Shown one piece after another: positions 29,854-39,874 of a DNA stretch of 64,000 nucleotides; positions within the stretch are counted from its first letter, which is position 1; each line of letters begins with the position of its first letter. The position numbers and the translations under genes were made by a program. The notes under the pieces were generated by a model. The model saw only the letters and a list, made by a program, of their open reading frames with translations, ran no database searches and was not told where the DNA came from. Source of the DNA: Sporothrix humicola (taxonomy: Eukaryota > Ascomycota > Sordariomycetes > Ophiostomatales > Ophiostomataceae); contig WNYE01000076.1 of assembly GCA_021396245.1 (NCBI GenBank), positions 124,001-188,000 of the forward strand, read 5' to 3'.

Positions 29854-30714
29854 ATGGCCCCCTCTGCCGTTGTCCTTTCCAATGAAGACGGCGCCAACGC
29901 GGCGACCGGCGCGCTGGGCAAGACCAAGAGCGGCAAGACCCTGCGGATCCGATCCTACCCCAAGTTCGCGTCGCTCCACGAAGAGCGCTTGTATCGCAAG
30001 CAGCACTTGGCGGCCGTCTTCCGCGTGTTTGCCGACCGCGGCTTCGACGAGGGCGTTGCCGGCCACGTTTCCGTCCGGGACCCGATCTTAACTGACCACT
30101 TTTGGCTCAACCCACTGTCGATGCACTTTTCGCAGATCAGTGTATCGGATCTTATCCTCGTGAACGAAGACGGCGAGGTGGTCGAAGGCGACGAGACGAT
30201 CAATGCGGCGGCGTTTGCCATCCACTCGGAGATCCACAAGGCGCGACCGGACGTGCACGCTGCCTGCCATGCGCACTCGGTGTACGGGAAAGCGTTTAGC
30301 GCCTTTGGGCGGCCGCTGGACATGATCACGCAGGACGCTCTCAGATTCTACAAGAGCCATGCAGTGTACGACCAGTTTGGCGGGATCGTCCTGGACCGAG
30401 AAGAGGGGAAACGGATTGCGGCTGTTCTGGGGACCGAGAACAAGGCAGTTATTCTCCAGAATCACGGACTCCTGACGGTTGGACGGAGTGTCGATGAGGC
30501 TGCCTTCTGGTTTTTGTCGCTCGACAAGACCTGCCATGCACAGTTGCTGGTTGACGCTGCAGCCCAAGGCCGTGGCCATGCAAAGAAGATTATCAACGAT
30601 GAAGAGGCAGCATTCACCTACACACAAGTCGGCACGCCAGACAAAGGGTGGCTGTCGTTCCAACCGTACTACGACGAGCAGCTGGCCAAGACAAATGGGA
30701 GTTTCTTAAAGTAG
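29854..30714 (+). CDS. Class II aldolase / adducin-domain protein
   Basis: 286 residues, single exon. The fold is recognisable from RVFADRGFDEGVAGHVSVRD at the start and a metal-binding His pair in AACHAHSVYGKAF; NHGLLTVG supplies the third metal-ligand region. This superfamily contains fuculose/rhamnulose-phosphate aldolases and ribulose-phosphate epimerases, but many fungal members have no assigned substrate. It sits between the Zn2Cys6 factor and the ACS-type transporter. A retro-aldol step on a catabolic intermediate would fit, but this is inference from position. Confidence 0.9.
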   Translation: MAPSAVVLSNEDGANAATGALGKTKSGKTLRIRSYPKFASLHEERLYRKQHLAAVFRVFADRGFDEGVAGHVSVRDPILTDHFWLNPLSMHFSQISVSDLILVNEDGEVVEGDETINAAAFAIHSEIHKARPDVHAACHAHSVYGKAFSAFGRPLDMITQDALRFYKSHAVYDQFGGIVLDREEGKRIAAVLGTENKAVILQNHGLLTVGRSVDEAAFWFLSLDKTCHAQLLVDAAAQGRGHAKKIINDEEAAFTYTQVGTPDKGWLSFQPYYDEQLAKTNGSFLK

Positions 30715-30781
30715 GACAGGGTACGAAGCATAAAGATATTCTGTGAAACATGAGATATGAAATAATACAGACTGACAACTT

Positions 30782-32305
30782 TTACTCCACCTGATCCCTC
30801 TCTGCCCTCTTCCGGGCGACCTCTCTCTTGTGAAGGTAGTGAACCAAGAAGGCAATAGCTAGAGACACGGGCTGCATGATCAGACACTCCAGATAGCCTT
30901 TGAAGTACTTGGGCGCCTCGACGGTGGGAAACGACAGGATGGGCACCCAGCTGTTGAACGCCATTGCAAAGGCCAGCATGGCGCTCAGAATGAAAGCCCG
31001 CTCTTCAGCGTCGTCGGTGCAGATCAAGTTGGCCCACGAGTACATAACCGGGATCATGGCGTTTTGGACGTTGCTCACAGCCACGCCGAACCACTTGTAT
31101 GAGAACGGCGTGCGGTCAAAAGCGACAAAAGCAGCCAGTCCCAGGAAAGCAATCGTCTGAGCCACGACAAAGAGAGGCAGCCTTGCCTTTGCACCAAACC
31201 GATCGGCCACCCAGGCAAAGATGACAATGGCCACGATGGCGACGCAGGGTGCAACGGCCGTCAGGTTGTTGACCTTGGCGGTGGAGTAGTGCTGGCTGGC
31301 GGCCACGCTCTTGATCCACAGCGTGTACGTGCCCTGTGCCATGGCGAGGTAGCCCTGCTGGAAGAGGATGCTCCAGGGCACCAATACCCAAAAGTGCCAC
31401 CGCCCAAAGAAGCGTTTCAGCGAAGTGACCGAGAAGGCGAGGGCACCCTTTTGCGTTGGCTTTCGGCCCATGGCCTGGAGACGGGCTCGTGCCAACTCCA
31501 GTTCTTGCTCCGTGAACAGTCGTTTGTTTGGGTGTTGCGGTGTGCCGGGGAAGGTCAAGACGCCAAACAGGGCAATCGGGAGAGTCAGGACACCGCCAAT
31601 CAAGAACATCCATCTCCATGCATCTCTCCCAAGCGCCCCGTCGAGGTCGGCATAAATGCGCGCCGTGATAAACCCGGTAGACACGGTACCAATGCTGCCC
31701 GCCACATAAAACAGCCCAGACCGGCGTGCAATCTCGTCCGGCCGGTACCACGACCCGAAAATGTAGTGGATCGACGGGAAGAAGGCGCCTTCACCGAGTC
31801 CGACCAGGAAACGGTAACCGGCCAGCTCACCAAACGACTGCGCTCTAGCACACAGCGACGTCGCCACACCCCAGACAGCCATGCACACGGGGATGACAAT
31901 TTGGGGCGGAGCACGAGTATTGACCAGCGTCAGCGGGATAATGCTGATGGCGTACCCGATGGTGAAGATGCTGTTGATCTGCACAAACTGGTTGCCATAG
32001 AGCCCGAGGCCCTCCCTCAAGCCGCTGACATACGCGTTGGTGTACACGGCGCGGTCAATATACAGCGCCCAGAAGCCGACACACGCAAAGGCCAAGATAG
32101 ACAGGTCAAGCTTGGCAATAAGACGACGCTCGGCTGGGCCGTCGTCGGGATGGAACCACTTCCAGAATGAGGCTTTGGTCGTCCACGTCGCGTTGACCGT
32201 GATACCGGATGGTTGATTGTTGCCGGTGGGAATGTCCGGAGAATGGTCTGAATCGGACACCGAGGCCGATACGGCCACGTCGGCAACGTTTTTGTCAGAA
32301 GACAT
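30782..32305 (-). CDS. MFS transporter, anion:cation symporter (allantoate/vitamin) type
   Basis: 507 residues from the ATG of MSSDKNVADV; 18 more in-frame residues upstream are probably leader. Twelve hydrophobic segments are visible. The first loop has IDRAVYTNAYVSG where this family has a D-R-x-N-(I/L)-(G/A)-(N/Y) block. The cytoplasmic GRxx-equivalent region is YRFLVGLGEGAFFPSIHYIFGSWY, cited in part as FLVGLGEGAFFPS and GSWY. These are typical of the DAL5/ACS group that imports small organic anions such as nicotinate, pantothenate or allantoate. It is divergent from the monooxygenase across a 753-bp promoter holding three copies of the TCGGGTGGGA-type element. Confidence 0.92.
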   Translation of the reverse strand: MSSDKNVADVAVSASVSDSDHSPDIPTGNNQPSGITVNATWTTKASFWKWFHPDDGPAERRLIAKLDLSILAFACVGFWALYIDRAVYTNAYVSGLREGLGLYGNQFVQINSIFTIGYAISIIPLTLVNTRAPPQIVIPVCMAVWGVATSLCARAQSFGELAGYRFLVGLGEGAFFPSIHYIFGSWYRPDEIARRSGLFYVAGSIGTVSTGFITARIYADLDGALGRDAWRWMFLIGGVLTLPIALFGVLTFPGTPQHPNKRLFTEQELELARARLQAMGRKPTQKGALAFSVTSLKRFFGRWHFWVLVPWSILFQQGYLAMAQGTYTLWIKSVAASQHYSTAKVNNLTAVAPCVAIVAIVIFAWVADRFGAKARLPLFVVAQTIAFLGLAAFVAFDRTPFSYKWFGVAVSNVQNAMIPVMYSWANLICTDDAEERAFILSAMLAFAMAFNSWVPILSFPTVEAPKYFKGYLECLIMQPVSLAIAFLVHYLHKREVARKRAERDQVE

Positions 32306-33058
32306 GGCAGGTGAAGATAAAGGTGAGAAAACTGTGGAGATGTTGATCGTAATGATCAAGGTGAATAAACATGGCGATGCATCGTGTCACTTATATACAG
32401 AATATCTACAGTGTTTACTTTACAGTGTTGAGGTTGAATCCTTCCGTTGACACGTTTTGTCGTCGACACAAGATGCACCCATGATGGCGCAATTCGTGAT
32501 CAAAGTGCATTCTTCTCCACGGTGTGCAGCCTTGTGCCTGGAACAAGCTAAAACGGGTAGTGCCGACACATGGCAAGGTGAGAGACAGCCTACTACGGGC
32601 AGAATGTGGGAGGAAATAGCACACGTCTTATGGAAACTAATAAAATACGTGACAAGACGTGATTGCTGCTAACACCGTTTGGTGGTTGTTAGTGCTTCTC
32701 CGAGATGTGTCCGAGTCGGGTGGGAAGGCTAGAAACACGGGCATCTTCCCAACCGGTGTCCCACCCGAGCCGACTTACACCGAGACTGCCCACCCGAGAT
32801 TTAGTGCACTTTGACAAGGCTGCGGCTTGCATCCAACCTAACATCCTCAATGATTGCATCTTGCGATAATCACGAATTGCGAGACAATATTGATCAATTG
32901 CGCCATCACAAATGTGTGTCTTTATTTTTGTTACTGACAACGAATATCATGGTCCAAATTGTAGATAACATAAGAAGAAACAATCGTAGCTGCGTATCAT
33001 CGAGATCGTCTCTGTAGATAACTACGATTTTCCCTTTTTAGCCAACATTGCCAGCAAC
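32306..33058. other. Bidirectional promoter between transporter and monooxygenase
   Basis: 753 bp between divergent starts. It contains the element group annotated at 32716-32797 and no supported gene. Confidence 0.6.
32716..32797. promoter_or_regulatory. Three TCGGGTGGGA-type elements in the transporter/monooxygenase promoter
   Basis: TCGGGTGGGA is exact at 32716-32725 (plus) and at 32759-32768 (minus). A one-mismatch copy (GCCCACCCGA on plus) lies at 32788-32797. The group sits 411-490 bp upstream of the transporter ATG and 262-343 bp upstream of the monooxygenase ATG. It probably binds the Zn2Cys6 factor at 27263. Confidence 0.65.
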
Positions 33059-34834
33059 ATGGGCTCTATTAGCACTCCATTCGACCGTGGCAACCGCCCT
33101 GAGCCATACCCTCTTCCAAAAGAGAACTATGATTCCCACCAACCTGTCTCGGCCATCATCATCGGTGCCGGCATAGCTGGCATCGCGACGGCTGTTCTCC
33201 TCCAAGCCAAAGTGCCAAACCTGACTTACACTATCTATGACCGGCATGCACGTGTTGGTGGCACTTGGGAAGAAAATCAGTATCCTGGTGTCCGCTGTGA
33301 TGTGCCGTCGCATGCCTACCAGCTGTCTTTTGCACCCAATCCGCACTGGACGGAATTTTATGCCAAGGGTGCCGAGATTCGAGAGTACTACGAGGGCGTC
33401 GTCAAGAAGTTTGGCGTCGACAAGCACTTAAAGCTGCGGCACGAGATCGTCAGAGCTGTGTGGTCGAAAGACGATGCACATTGGCATGTTACTGTTAGAG
33501 ATCTTGTCTCGGGCACTGAATCGACCGTCACTGCGCAGTTCTTGATCTCTGCCACTGGCAGACTCAATAGTGCATCACCCCCAGATATTCCCGGCCTGGA
33601 CACTTTTCAAGGCCAAGTTGTCCACACTGCCCACTGGGACCATTTGGCCAACCTCGAAAACAAACGGGTCGCCGTCATTGGCAACGGTGCTAGCGGTATG
33701 CAGGTTTTGCCGGCCATTCTTCCGCGCGTCGACCGTCTTGTCCATTTTGCACGGACACGCAACTGGGTTTCAGCGGCGTTCAATGGCGGACTGAACTCAC
33801 GGGCGGCACAGCGTGGGAATCCAGCTGGCCATTCTATTGACGAAGAGACACGCAACCACTATGCATCCGAAGAAGGCCAGCAGGACTACCTGGCCTACCG
33901 CAAAGAGCTGGACGCGACATTCCACACTGGCTTTGGGGCATTCTATCTGGGCAGTCAAGCCAACGATCAACTTCGCAAGAGTCTGACGGCACTCATTTCG
34001 GAGCGAGTCAACCACGATCCGGAGCTGCTTGCTAAACTCATCCCCGATTACGCTCCCGTCTGCAAGCGACTGACTCCCGCACCGGGCTATCTTGAGGCCT
34101 TAAGTGACCCAAAGGTGGACTTTGTCCAGACGCCAATCTCAAGAGTGACTGAGAACGCCATCGAAACAACCGACGGCCACACCTATCCCGTCGACACGAT
34201 CATCACTGCCACTGGTTTTCCCGACAACTACACTCCAGCCTACCCTCTGATCGGGAGATCGGGGGTTGACATCCGCGATGTCTGGGGCCCCGGTGGCTCC
34301 GTCGGCTACCCAAAGTCCTACTTTGGCGTCATGACACCCGGCTTTCCAAACTACTTCTTCGTCATGCAGACCCAGGGCACGCCCTTTGGCGGAACGGTTC
34401 CCGTCAAGTGCGAACAGACCGCCACCTACATTGCCGCCTGCATCCGCAAGATCCAGGCGCAGTCGTACGCGTCGCTCGAGCCGACACAAGAGGCAACGGA
34501 CGACTTTGACGCCGTCGTCGAGGGCTTTTTCGTGGACAAGACCACGTCCGACACGTGCAGCAGCTGGTGGAAGTCGGGGCCGGGGCCGAGCCGCGTGATT
34601 GTCAGCTGGCCGGGCACGATGCACCACAAAGGAGATATCACCAGAACACCTCGTTGGGAGGACTTTCACTTTCAGCGGAGAAAGGATGCCACCAAAAACA
34701 GGTTCCACTATTTTGCCAGTGGACTAACTGTCCGTGAGGAAGAAGGAGATCCCGACGTCTTGACTTCGTACTTGAAGACAGAAGGTGATGTGAACTTGCA
34801 GACACTGCATGAAGGATGGGAGAATGGGTATTGA
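33059..34834 (+). CDS. Baeyer-Villiger-type flavin monooxygenase
   Basis: 591 residues, single exon. The FAD motif is IIIGAGIAGIATAVLL (about residues 33-48), then YDRHARVGGTWEENQYPGVRCD (here shortened to ARVGGTW and YPGVRCD), which is characteristic of BVMOs. The fingerprint FxGxxxHxxxW is present as FQGQVVHTAHWD. The NADPH motif is VIGNGASGMQV. ISATG and TIITATGFP are also standard. Such enzymes insert oxygen next to a ketone to give an ester or lactone. Its promoter shares sites with the transporter and hydrolase, so it probably acts on an imported compound. The substrate is unknown. Confidence 0.93.
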   Translation: MGSISTPFDRGNRPEPYPLPKENYDSHQPVSAIIIGAGIAGIATAVLLQAKVPNLTYTIYDRHARVGGTWEENQYPGVRCDVPSHAYQLSFAPNPHWTEFYAKGAEIREYYEGVVKKFGVDKHLKLRHEIVRAVWSKDDAHWHVTVRDLVSGTESTVTAQFLISATGRLNSASPPDIPGLDTFQGQVVHTAHWDHLANLENKRVAVIGNGASGMQVLPAILPRVDRLVHFARTRNWVSAAFNGGLNSRAAQRGNPAGHSIDEETRNHYASEEGQQDYLAYRKELDATFHTGFGAFYLGSQANDQLRKSLTALISERVNHDPELLAKLIPDYAPVCKRLTPAPGYLEALSDPKVDFVQTPISRVTENAIETTDGHTYPVDTIITATGFPDNYTPAYPLIGRSGVDIRDVWGPGGSVGYPKSYFGVMTPGFPNYFFVMQTQGTPFGGTVPVKCEQTATYIAACIRKIQAQSYASLEPTQEATDDFDAVVEGFFVDKTTSDTCSSWWKSGPGPSRVIVSWPGTMHHKGDITRTPRWEDFHFQRRKDATKNRFHYFASGLTVREEEGDPDVLTSYLKTEGDVNLQTLHEGWENGY

Positions 34835-35392
34835 TTGAGTAAACTTGGCCTTCTAGTTTTTGAAACATAATTGTATTATCTATCTTCCAATTATCCGAGA
34901 CATTGCTACTCCAAAATGATGACAAACTCTGTGGCTAGGAACAATATATTGAATTTGGTAATCTCACGAACAGTTTCTTCGGTAAACTACAAGAGCATTT
35001 ACTAAACCTTGCGCATTTCAAATTGTCACTTTGTCAACTTTGTCATTTTTTCTTTGTCAGCGACAGGTCTCTCCCGCGTTGTGTACAAATCCGAGTTCGG
35101 GCGGGGCAGATTCTCGGGTGGGATAGTTTTGCGTGTAAGTGACGTTAGCGCATCTCGGGTGGGAACATTGCGCCATCTCGCCCGATACATCTCCCCAGCT
35201 CTCGCCAACAGGGTCGTCGGTCTCGAAAGTTCCGTGTTTCCGACGACTCTGTATTTAAGAGCTTCCAGATAGAGCTTGACATAGCTTCCTCCTTCCTACA
35301 TATCATCCCAATCACGACATAACCTTTACTAACACCCTCATCGGTCTAACAAAACGTAACTCCCAACTCTCACCTCCTCCACCACCACCACA
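34835..35392. promoter_or_regulatory. Promoter of the isochorismatase-like hydrolase
   Basis: 558 bp. It holds two exact TCGGGTGGGA elements (annotated separately) and TATTTAA at 35252-35258, about 140 bp before the ATG. Confidence 0.6.
35114..35164 (+). promoter_or_regulatory. Two exact TCGGGTGGGA elements upstream of the hydrolase
   Basis: TCGGGTGGGA occurs at 35114-35123 and 35155-35164, both on the plus strand, 229-279 bp before the ATG. A degenerate version (TCGGGCGGGG) lies just upstream near 35096-35105. Confidence 0.65.
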
Positions 35393-35995
35393 ATGGCCCC
35401 TCAGAACATCCGCTCCATCTTTGGCATCCCGCCATCAACGCCGTCCGTCTCCGACTCTGTCCTCGTCATCATCGACGCCCAGGGCGAGTACGCTGAGGGC
35501 CTTCTCAAGGTCGAGCGCGCCACCGAGACGCGCGCCGCCATCAAGGACCTGCTGGACCGCTACCGCGCTGCCGGCTCGGGCGGTGTCATCCACGTCGTCG
35601 CCGACACTCCCGAGGGCGCGCCCATCTTTACGCCCAACACACCTCTCGCGGCCATCCTCCCCGAACTAACGCCGAAAGACGGCGAGCCCGTCGTTCACAA
35701 GGTCCACGCTTCCGCGTTCACAGGCACCACCTTCCAGAGCGAACTCGACAAGATCGGCCGCAAGAAGTTGGTTGTGGTGGGCTACATGGCGCACAACTGC
35801 GTTTCGGCTACCGTCCGCGCCGCTGCCGAGGTTGGCTATGACGTCTACGCCGTGCGCGACGCCGTCGGCGACCGCAACCTGCCCGGCGCGTCGGCCGAGG
35901 AGCTGGTGCGCATCTCGCTGATTGAGCTGGCCGACGTCGTGGCTACTATTATTGACAGCAAGGATGTGCAGGGGTCGACGGGTGGGAAGTTGTAA
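35393..35995 (+). CDS. Isochorismatase-like cysteine hydrolase
   Basis: 200 residues, single exon. The catalytic triad of the family is present: Asp in LVIIDAQGEY, Lys in VVHKVHASAFTG, and Cys in GYMAHNCVSATVRAAAE, where the preceding residues form the usual cis-peptide turn. Family members hydrolyse amides or vinyl ethers (nicotinamidase, N-carbamoylsarcosine amidase, isochorismatase). The missing larger insertions make nicotinamidase less likely. Promoter sites shared with the monooxygenase and transporter place it in the same putative regulon. Confidence 0.92.
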   Translation: MAPQNIRSIFGIPPSTPSVSDSVLVIIDAQGEYAEGLLKVERATETRAAIKDLLDRYRAAGSGGVIHVVADTPEGAPIFTPNTPLAAILPELTPKDGEPVVHKVHASAFTGTTFQSELDKIGRKKLVVVGYMAHNCVSATVRAAAEVGYDVYAVRDAVGDRNLPGASAEELVRISLIELADVVATIIDSKDVQGSTGGKL

Positions 35996-36535
35996 ACTGC
36001 GCTTGTGGTGTTTAGTTTGGTTTTTTTAATTTACGTACCAAGTGAATAAAATAATGTGGTTTTGTTCGTTAAAAAAATTGTATGAAAAAAAAAAGAAATG
36101 AAAATAAAAAAAATAAAAGAAAAGAAAAAGAACGCTCGGAATATTTCAAACAACCTGCAAGAGAAATTTTGTGCACATTTGTCTGCATACTGCAATGTGA
36201 GGATCAATACTCATAGCTCGTATCCGTTTCTGATATCAAATGCACGTTGAATGTAACCCATCCAAGATAAAGCAGCCTATCCGCGTGCCTGTGCAAACCC
36301 CCACCAGATACATTTCAGCTGGACATGGGTGTGAACACAGAACCAGCTACGGGCGGTTAAGCAGATTGAGAGCAAGAGACTGCAAGGGAATTCCACACAA
36401 AAGTCCACCACCCTCCACCGACGGCCAGCTTTCGTCTGCCTCAGACGCAGACAAACTAACATCGGCGAAAGCACAACATATAACCGCGACATACTACCGT
36501 TTCTGATTGTTTGCCCATAAGCACCTCATCCAGCG
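35996..36535. other. Intergenic, A-rich
   Basis: 540 bp with A-rich runs at about 36070-36130 (probably the 3' UTR of the hydrolase) and the promoter of the DUF2235 gene. No gene seen. Confidence 0.5.
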
Positions 36536-38959
36536 ATGGCAGCAACTGCTCAAAGTACCGACGGAGATGAAGATGATTTTGCAGGTCCTGGCTTGGCCTC
36601 GGGCGGTTGGTATAGTGCTCCGCCTGCATATGGCCGCAGACGACATCGGCATCTCGACGGTCATAGCTCAGCCAACAGGCCTTTCAACGTTTCCAAGCAT
36701 CACCAATCACAGCCATTCCATGGTCAAGCTCCCGTCATACCAGATTACGCATATGGTCCCGGGCCGAGTGCCATTAGTGGTAACTCGGCTGGACTTGGCC
36801 ATGCCGACTCATATCAACAGCACTTCATGCAGTACTTGAGTGCCGTTCGCTGGGACGGGGACGCTGCCAGACAGATACTCCGAGATGATGGCTACGGCTC
36901 TATAAACGGCAACGCACGGCGGACGCGAAAGCGGATTTTTGTGTGCTGCGACGGCACGTGGAAGAATGCGTCGGGATCGCACGAGCCGCAGACGAACGTG
37001 GCCCGCCTCGCACGCGCCATTGCCCGCAACGACCGCAACGACGGCCCCTGGACGCAGATTGTCTACTACAGTGGCGGGGTCGGGCACGCCAAGAGCCGCA
37101 AGGGCGGCAAGGGCTGGTGGAGCGGGATTTTCGGCACGGGCATCGAGGCCGACATTCTGAACGCCTATTGCTTTCTCAGCAACAACTACACCATGGCCGG
37201 CAAAAACAGCGACGAAGTTATTTTGGTTGGGTACTCGCGCGGCGCATTCACCGTGCGCTGTCTCGCGTCGTTTATCGACACCGTCGGACTGTTGCGGCGG
37301 CGCTGGCTGCCCCTGCTGCCCATGATCTTTGACGAGTGGAAAGAGCGAGCGGGCAACCCGCACCCGGCTAAGCACCGCATGTCGACCAAGTACACGCGCT
37401 CCGGCGTTTCGTCGTTTATCAAGATCCGAGCCCTGTGCGAGTGGGACCCGGTCAGCGCGACAAAGGTCTGCCCGTTCGTTCTGAAGGCCGCCGAGGTTCC
37501 CAGTTGTGTTGAACATGCCTTTGTGGCCATTGCGCGCGACGAAAAACGCGTGTCCTTTGCACCCATGCTCTGGAGAGTTTGGAACGGGCATGACTGCAAG
37601 GTCGGCATCGGTAAGCCGCCCCGTGACGGTGAACCTCCCCAGGGCCCGCCATATTGGGGCGACCCGCACTACGGAGAGCCTTACAGCCTTCGTCAGGTCA
37701 CATTCCACGGCGGGCATGGCGACATTGGAGGCGGCAACACGGATGCAGGACTCGCGACAATTCCGTTGCTGTGGATGGCCGCCCAGATCGTATCCGTCAG
37801 CCAGACACACGTCGACTACACGGTGCTCTTCGAGACAATCCTGCCCATACACAAAGGACCGGGGTTCTTCTCGAGTCTATGGGAGGGAGTCCACGGCAAA
37901 CCAGACGATGACTACGAGAACCGGGATACATATGTGAGCAAGAAGCCAACGGTGTATTTGGATGTCCTGCGCTCGCCAGGTGCATTTGTCGTTAACTTGA
38001 CACATCGTCTGTGGGCGGCGCCATCCAAGCTTGGCATCCGTGCTCTCAATGGAGACCGTCAGCTGGCATTCCGGGACATTGAAGAGAAGTGCGTTGGTGC
38101 CGTGGTGGATACAGTCAAGAAGCACTTTACTGTGGACCTTTTGGAGACGGATAAAATGAAGGAGAAGAAGAAAAAGGCCCAGGCCAAGACGTACAAGACG
38201 TTCAAGACCAGGGCCAAGGCTGTGAAGAAGTCCATAAAAGGCGAAAAGAAAGAAGATGAAGAAGAGGAGGTCCCCCCACCGATCTGGGACGAGTGTGCGG
38301 AAATCAGCAGCCCGGAAATCGCCATGTGGCGGCTCTGGAGAAAGCACCTGCAGGCCAAGGATCGCTGCCCCATGCCGAGCGAGATGAGTGATTGGCACGT
38401 TGCAGCTGCTCAGTTACAACTTGTGGCGATACCAGCGGATGAAGTGAAGCAGCCAAAGACAAAAGTGGACCCAAAACCCAAGACAAAACAAAAAGACAAA
38501 GAAAAACAAGAATCAGTCAAGCCCCAACCACCGAGGGCCGACTACATGACAACGGATACACTGCTTGGGCGACTGCTGCTCAAGCTGGAGGAGAGATACC
38601 CCTTCACAGACGACAACCGGCCCCCAGTGGTCGAGACCGACGCTGAGGTCAGGACGAAGGATCTCGAGAACCTTGATATTCTCGACATCCTCGCCAAGAC
38701 GCGGATGCAACGACTACTTCACAACGTCCTGTGTAGAAAGGACGATGTTGATTTGGGCGAAGAACTAATGCGAGCAATGATCAATGATACGCAAATGATT
38801 TTGGAAAGGGATAAGAGGGCGAACGAGATGCGAGCATTGGAGATGATGGAGCTGGGACTAAACGCTCAAGCAGAGAGGGCAGAAAAGTTGAAGTCGGGAG
38901 AAGCAGTATCCGGAGAGGAGATAGATCACGAGAGGAAGTCTTCCGTAGAAGAAGAGTGA
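36536..38959 (+). CDS. DUF2235 (Tle1-like) alpha/beta-hydrolase
   Basis: 807 residues, single exon. After a disordered N terminus, IFVCCDGTWKNASGS opens the DUF2235 domain at about residue 133. The nucleophile elbow is VGYSRGAFTVRCLA (GxSxG), and the acid is in FHGGHGDIGGGNTD (HGDIGGG). These match the catalytic Ser and Asp regions of the type-VI lipase Tle1 family to which fungal DUF2235 proteins are related. A long charged linker (EKKKKAQAKTYKTFK and similar) and a coiled-coil-like C terminus follow. Activity is probably lipase- or esterase-like, with an unknown substrate. No signal peptide or membrane segment is present. Confidence 0.9.
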   Translation: MAATAQSTDGDEDDFAGPGLASGGWYSAPPAYGRRRHRHLDGHSSANRPFNVSKHHQSQPFHGQAPVIPDYAYGPGPSAISGNSAGLGHADSYQQHFMQYLSAVRWDGDAARQILRDDGYGSINGNARRTRKRIFVCCDGTWKNASGSHEPQTNVARLARAIARNDRNDGPWTQIVYYSGGVGHAKSRKGGKGWWSGIFGTGIEADILNAYCFLSNNYTMAGKNSDEVILVGYSRGAFTVRCLASFIDTVGLLRRRWLPLLPMIFDEWKERAGNPHPAKHRMSTKYTRSGVSSFIKIRALCEWDPVSATKVCPFVLKAAEVPSCVEHAFVAIARDEKRVSFAPMLWRVWNGHDCKVGIGKPPRDGEPPQGPPYWGDPHYGEPYSLRQVTFHGGHGDIGGGNTDAGLATIPLLWMAAQIVSVSQTHVDYTVLFETILPIHKGPGFFSSLWEGVHGKPDDDYENRDTYVSKKPTVYLDVLRSPGAFVVNLTHRLWAAPSKLGIRALNGDRQLAFRDIEEKCVGAVVDTVKKHFTVDLLETDKMKEKKKKAQAKTYKTFKTRAKAVKKSIKGEKKEDEEEEVPPPIWDECAEISSPEIAMWRLWRKHLQAKDRCPMPSEMSDWHVAAAQLQLVAIPADEVKQPKTKVDPKPKTKQKDKEKQESVKPQPPRADYMTTDTLLGRLLLKLEERYPFTDDNRPPVVETDAEVRTKDLENLDILDILAKTRMQRLLHNVLCRKDDVDLGEELMRAMINDTQMILERDKRANEMRALEMMELGLNAQAERAEKLKSGEAVSGEEIDHERKSSVEEE

Positions 38960-39055
38960 ATTAGAACGATGTAGCTTACTCTTTCACTTTCGATATATTT
39001 TCAAAACGATGTAATCGAACATACTACTTGCCTTATACATAATAGTGGTCGCTTA

Positions 39056-39874
39056 TTACTTTCTCCCACCAAACCACCGACTGGCACTGCGCAGCCGACC
39101 GGCCATGCCGCTCTTTTCCACTCTGTTGCGCTTGGCCATGGCCCGTGTCTGCACAGACGAAATGACCGTCACTCTGGCCCCAGGTCCCGCGGCCACCCTC
39201 TGCTCCATCGACCCTACAGTCGGTGTTGCAGCATTTTGGCCCGTGGTATCGTAGAATGGGTCGGCACCTTGAAATCTAAAGGTGGGAAGATCCGTGGGAC
39301 TCGTGGGCTTTGTTGTTGTATCGACGTTGACTTGCACGGACTGGGATAGATCGAACATCGGTACATACATTTCGACGAAGCTTCGCTGTTTCTCCACGAC
39401 CCGCAGTTTCTTGGACGCCGACGAGGTTTGTGGGCTGAGAGTCGGACGTGCTCGTTTGGTCGCCGGCGTGCGAGGATGATGGTAATGCTGATCGATGTCG
39501 TCATACGCTGGCGGTGCGTCTCCGTAACCAGAGTCCGCATCGTCGTCCATGTCTCTGGCTCTCTTCTGGCGTCTTGTATCCTCGGCCCCACCGTTGTACT
39601 TGTCGAGTTCTCCAGAGCCTGACAATCGACGTTTGCTGCGCGGGCGTCCCACCGAGCCAGACAGTGTGACCGTAGTGGAGAGTGTGGCATTTGCCATCAC
39701 CTTTGTCACCTTTGTGTCCAAGGTCATTTCGTCGCCGCGAGTCATCCGTGGCGAGTCAGGCGGAGTTGCGAACGACGCAATATCATGTCGCTACATCTCT
39801 CGTCAGTAGACTTGTTTAAGATAAAGAAGGAATATGACCTCGACTGCCAGCCAAGCTGAACGTACTAAAGGCAT
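39056..39874 (-). CDS. Hypothetical nuclear-type basic protein (possibly two exons)
   Basis: The main frame (39790-39056) encodes a disordered protein rich in Arg, Ser, Thr and Pro, with several basic clusters (PRSKRRLSG, TRRQKRARD) that look like nuclear signals, and an ordered-looking C terminus (GMAGRLRSASRWFGGRK). An in-frame TAG at 39791 also reads as a splice acceptor; an upstream ATG-CCT-TTA followed by GTACGT at 39865 would supply a three-codon first exon and a 75-bp intron, giving 247 residues beginning MPLRHDIASFATPPDSPR. Otherwise the start is the ATG at 39745 (229 aa). Function unknown. Confidence 0.55.
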
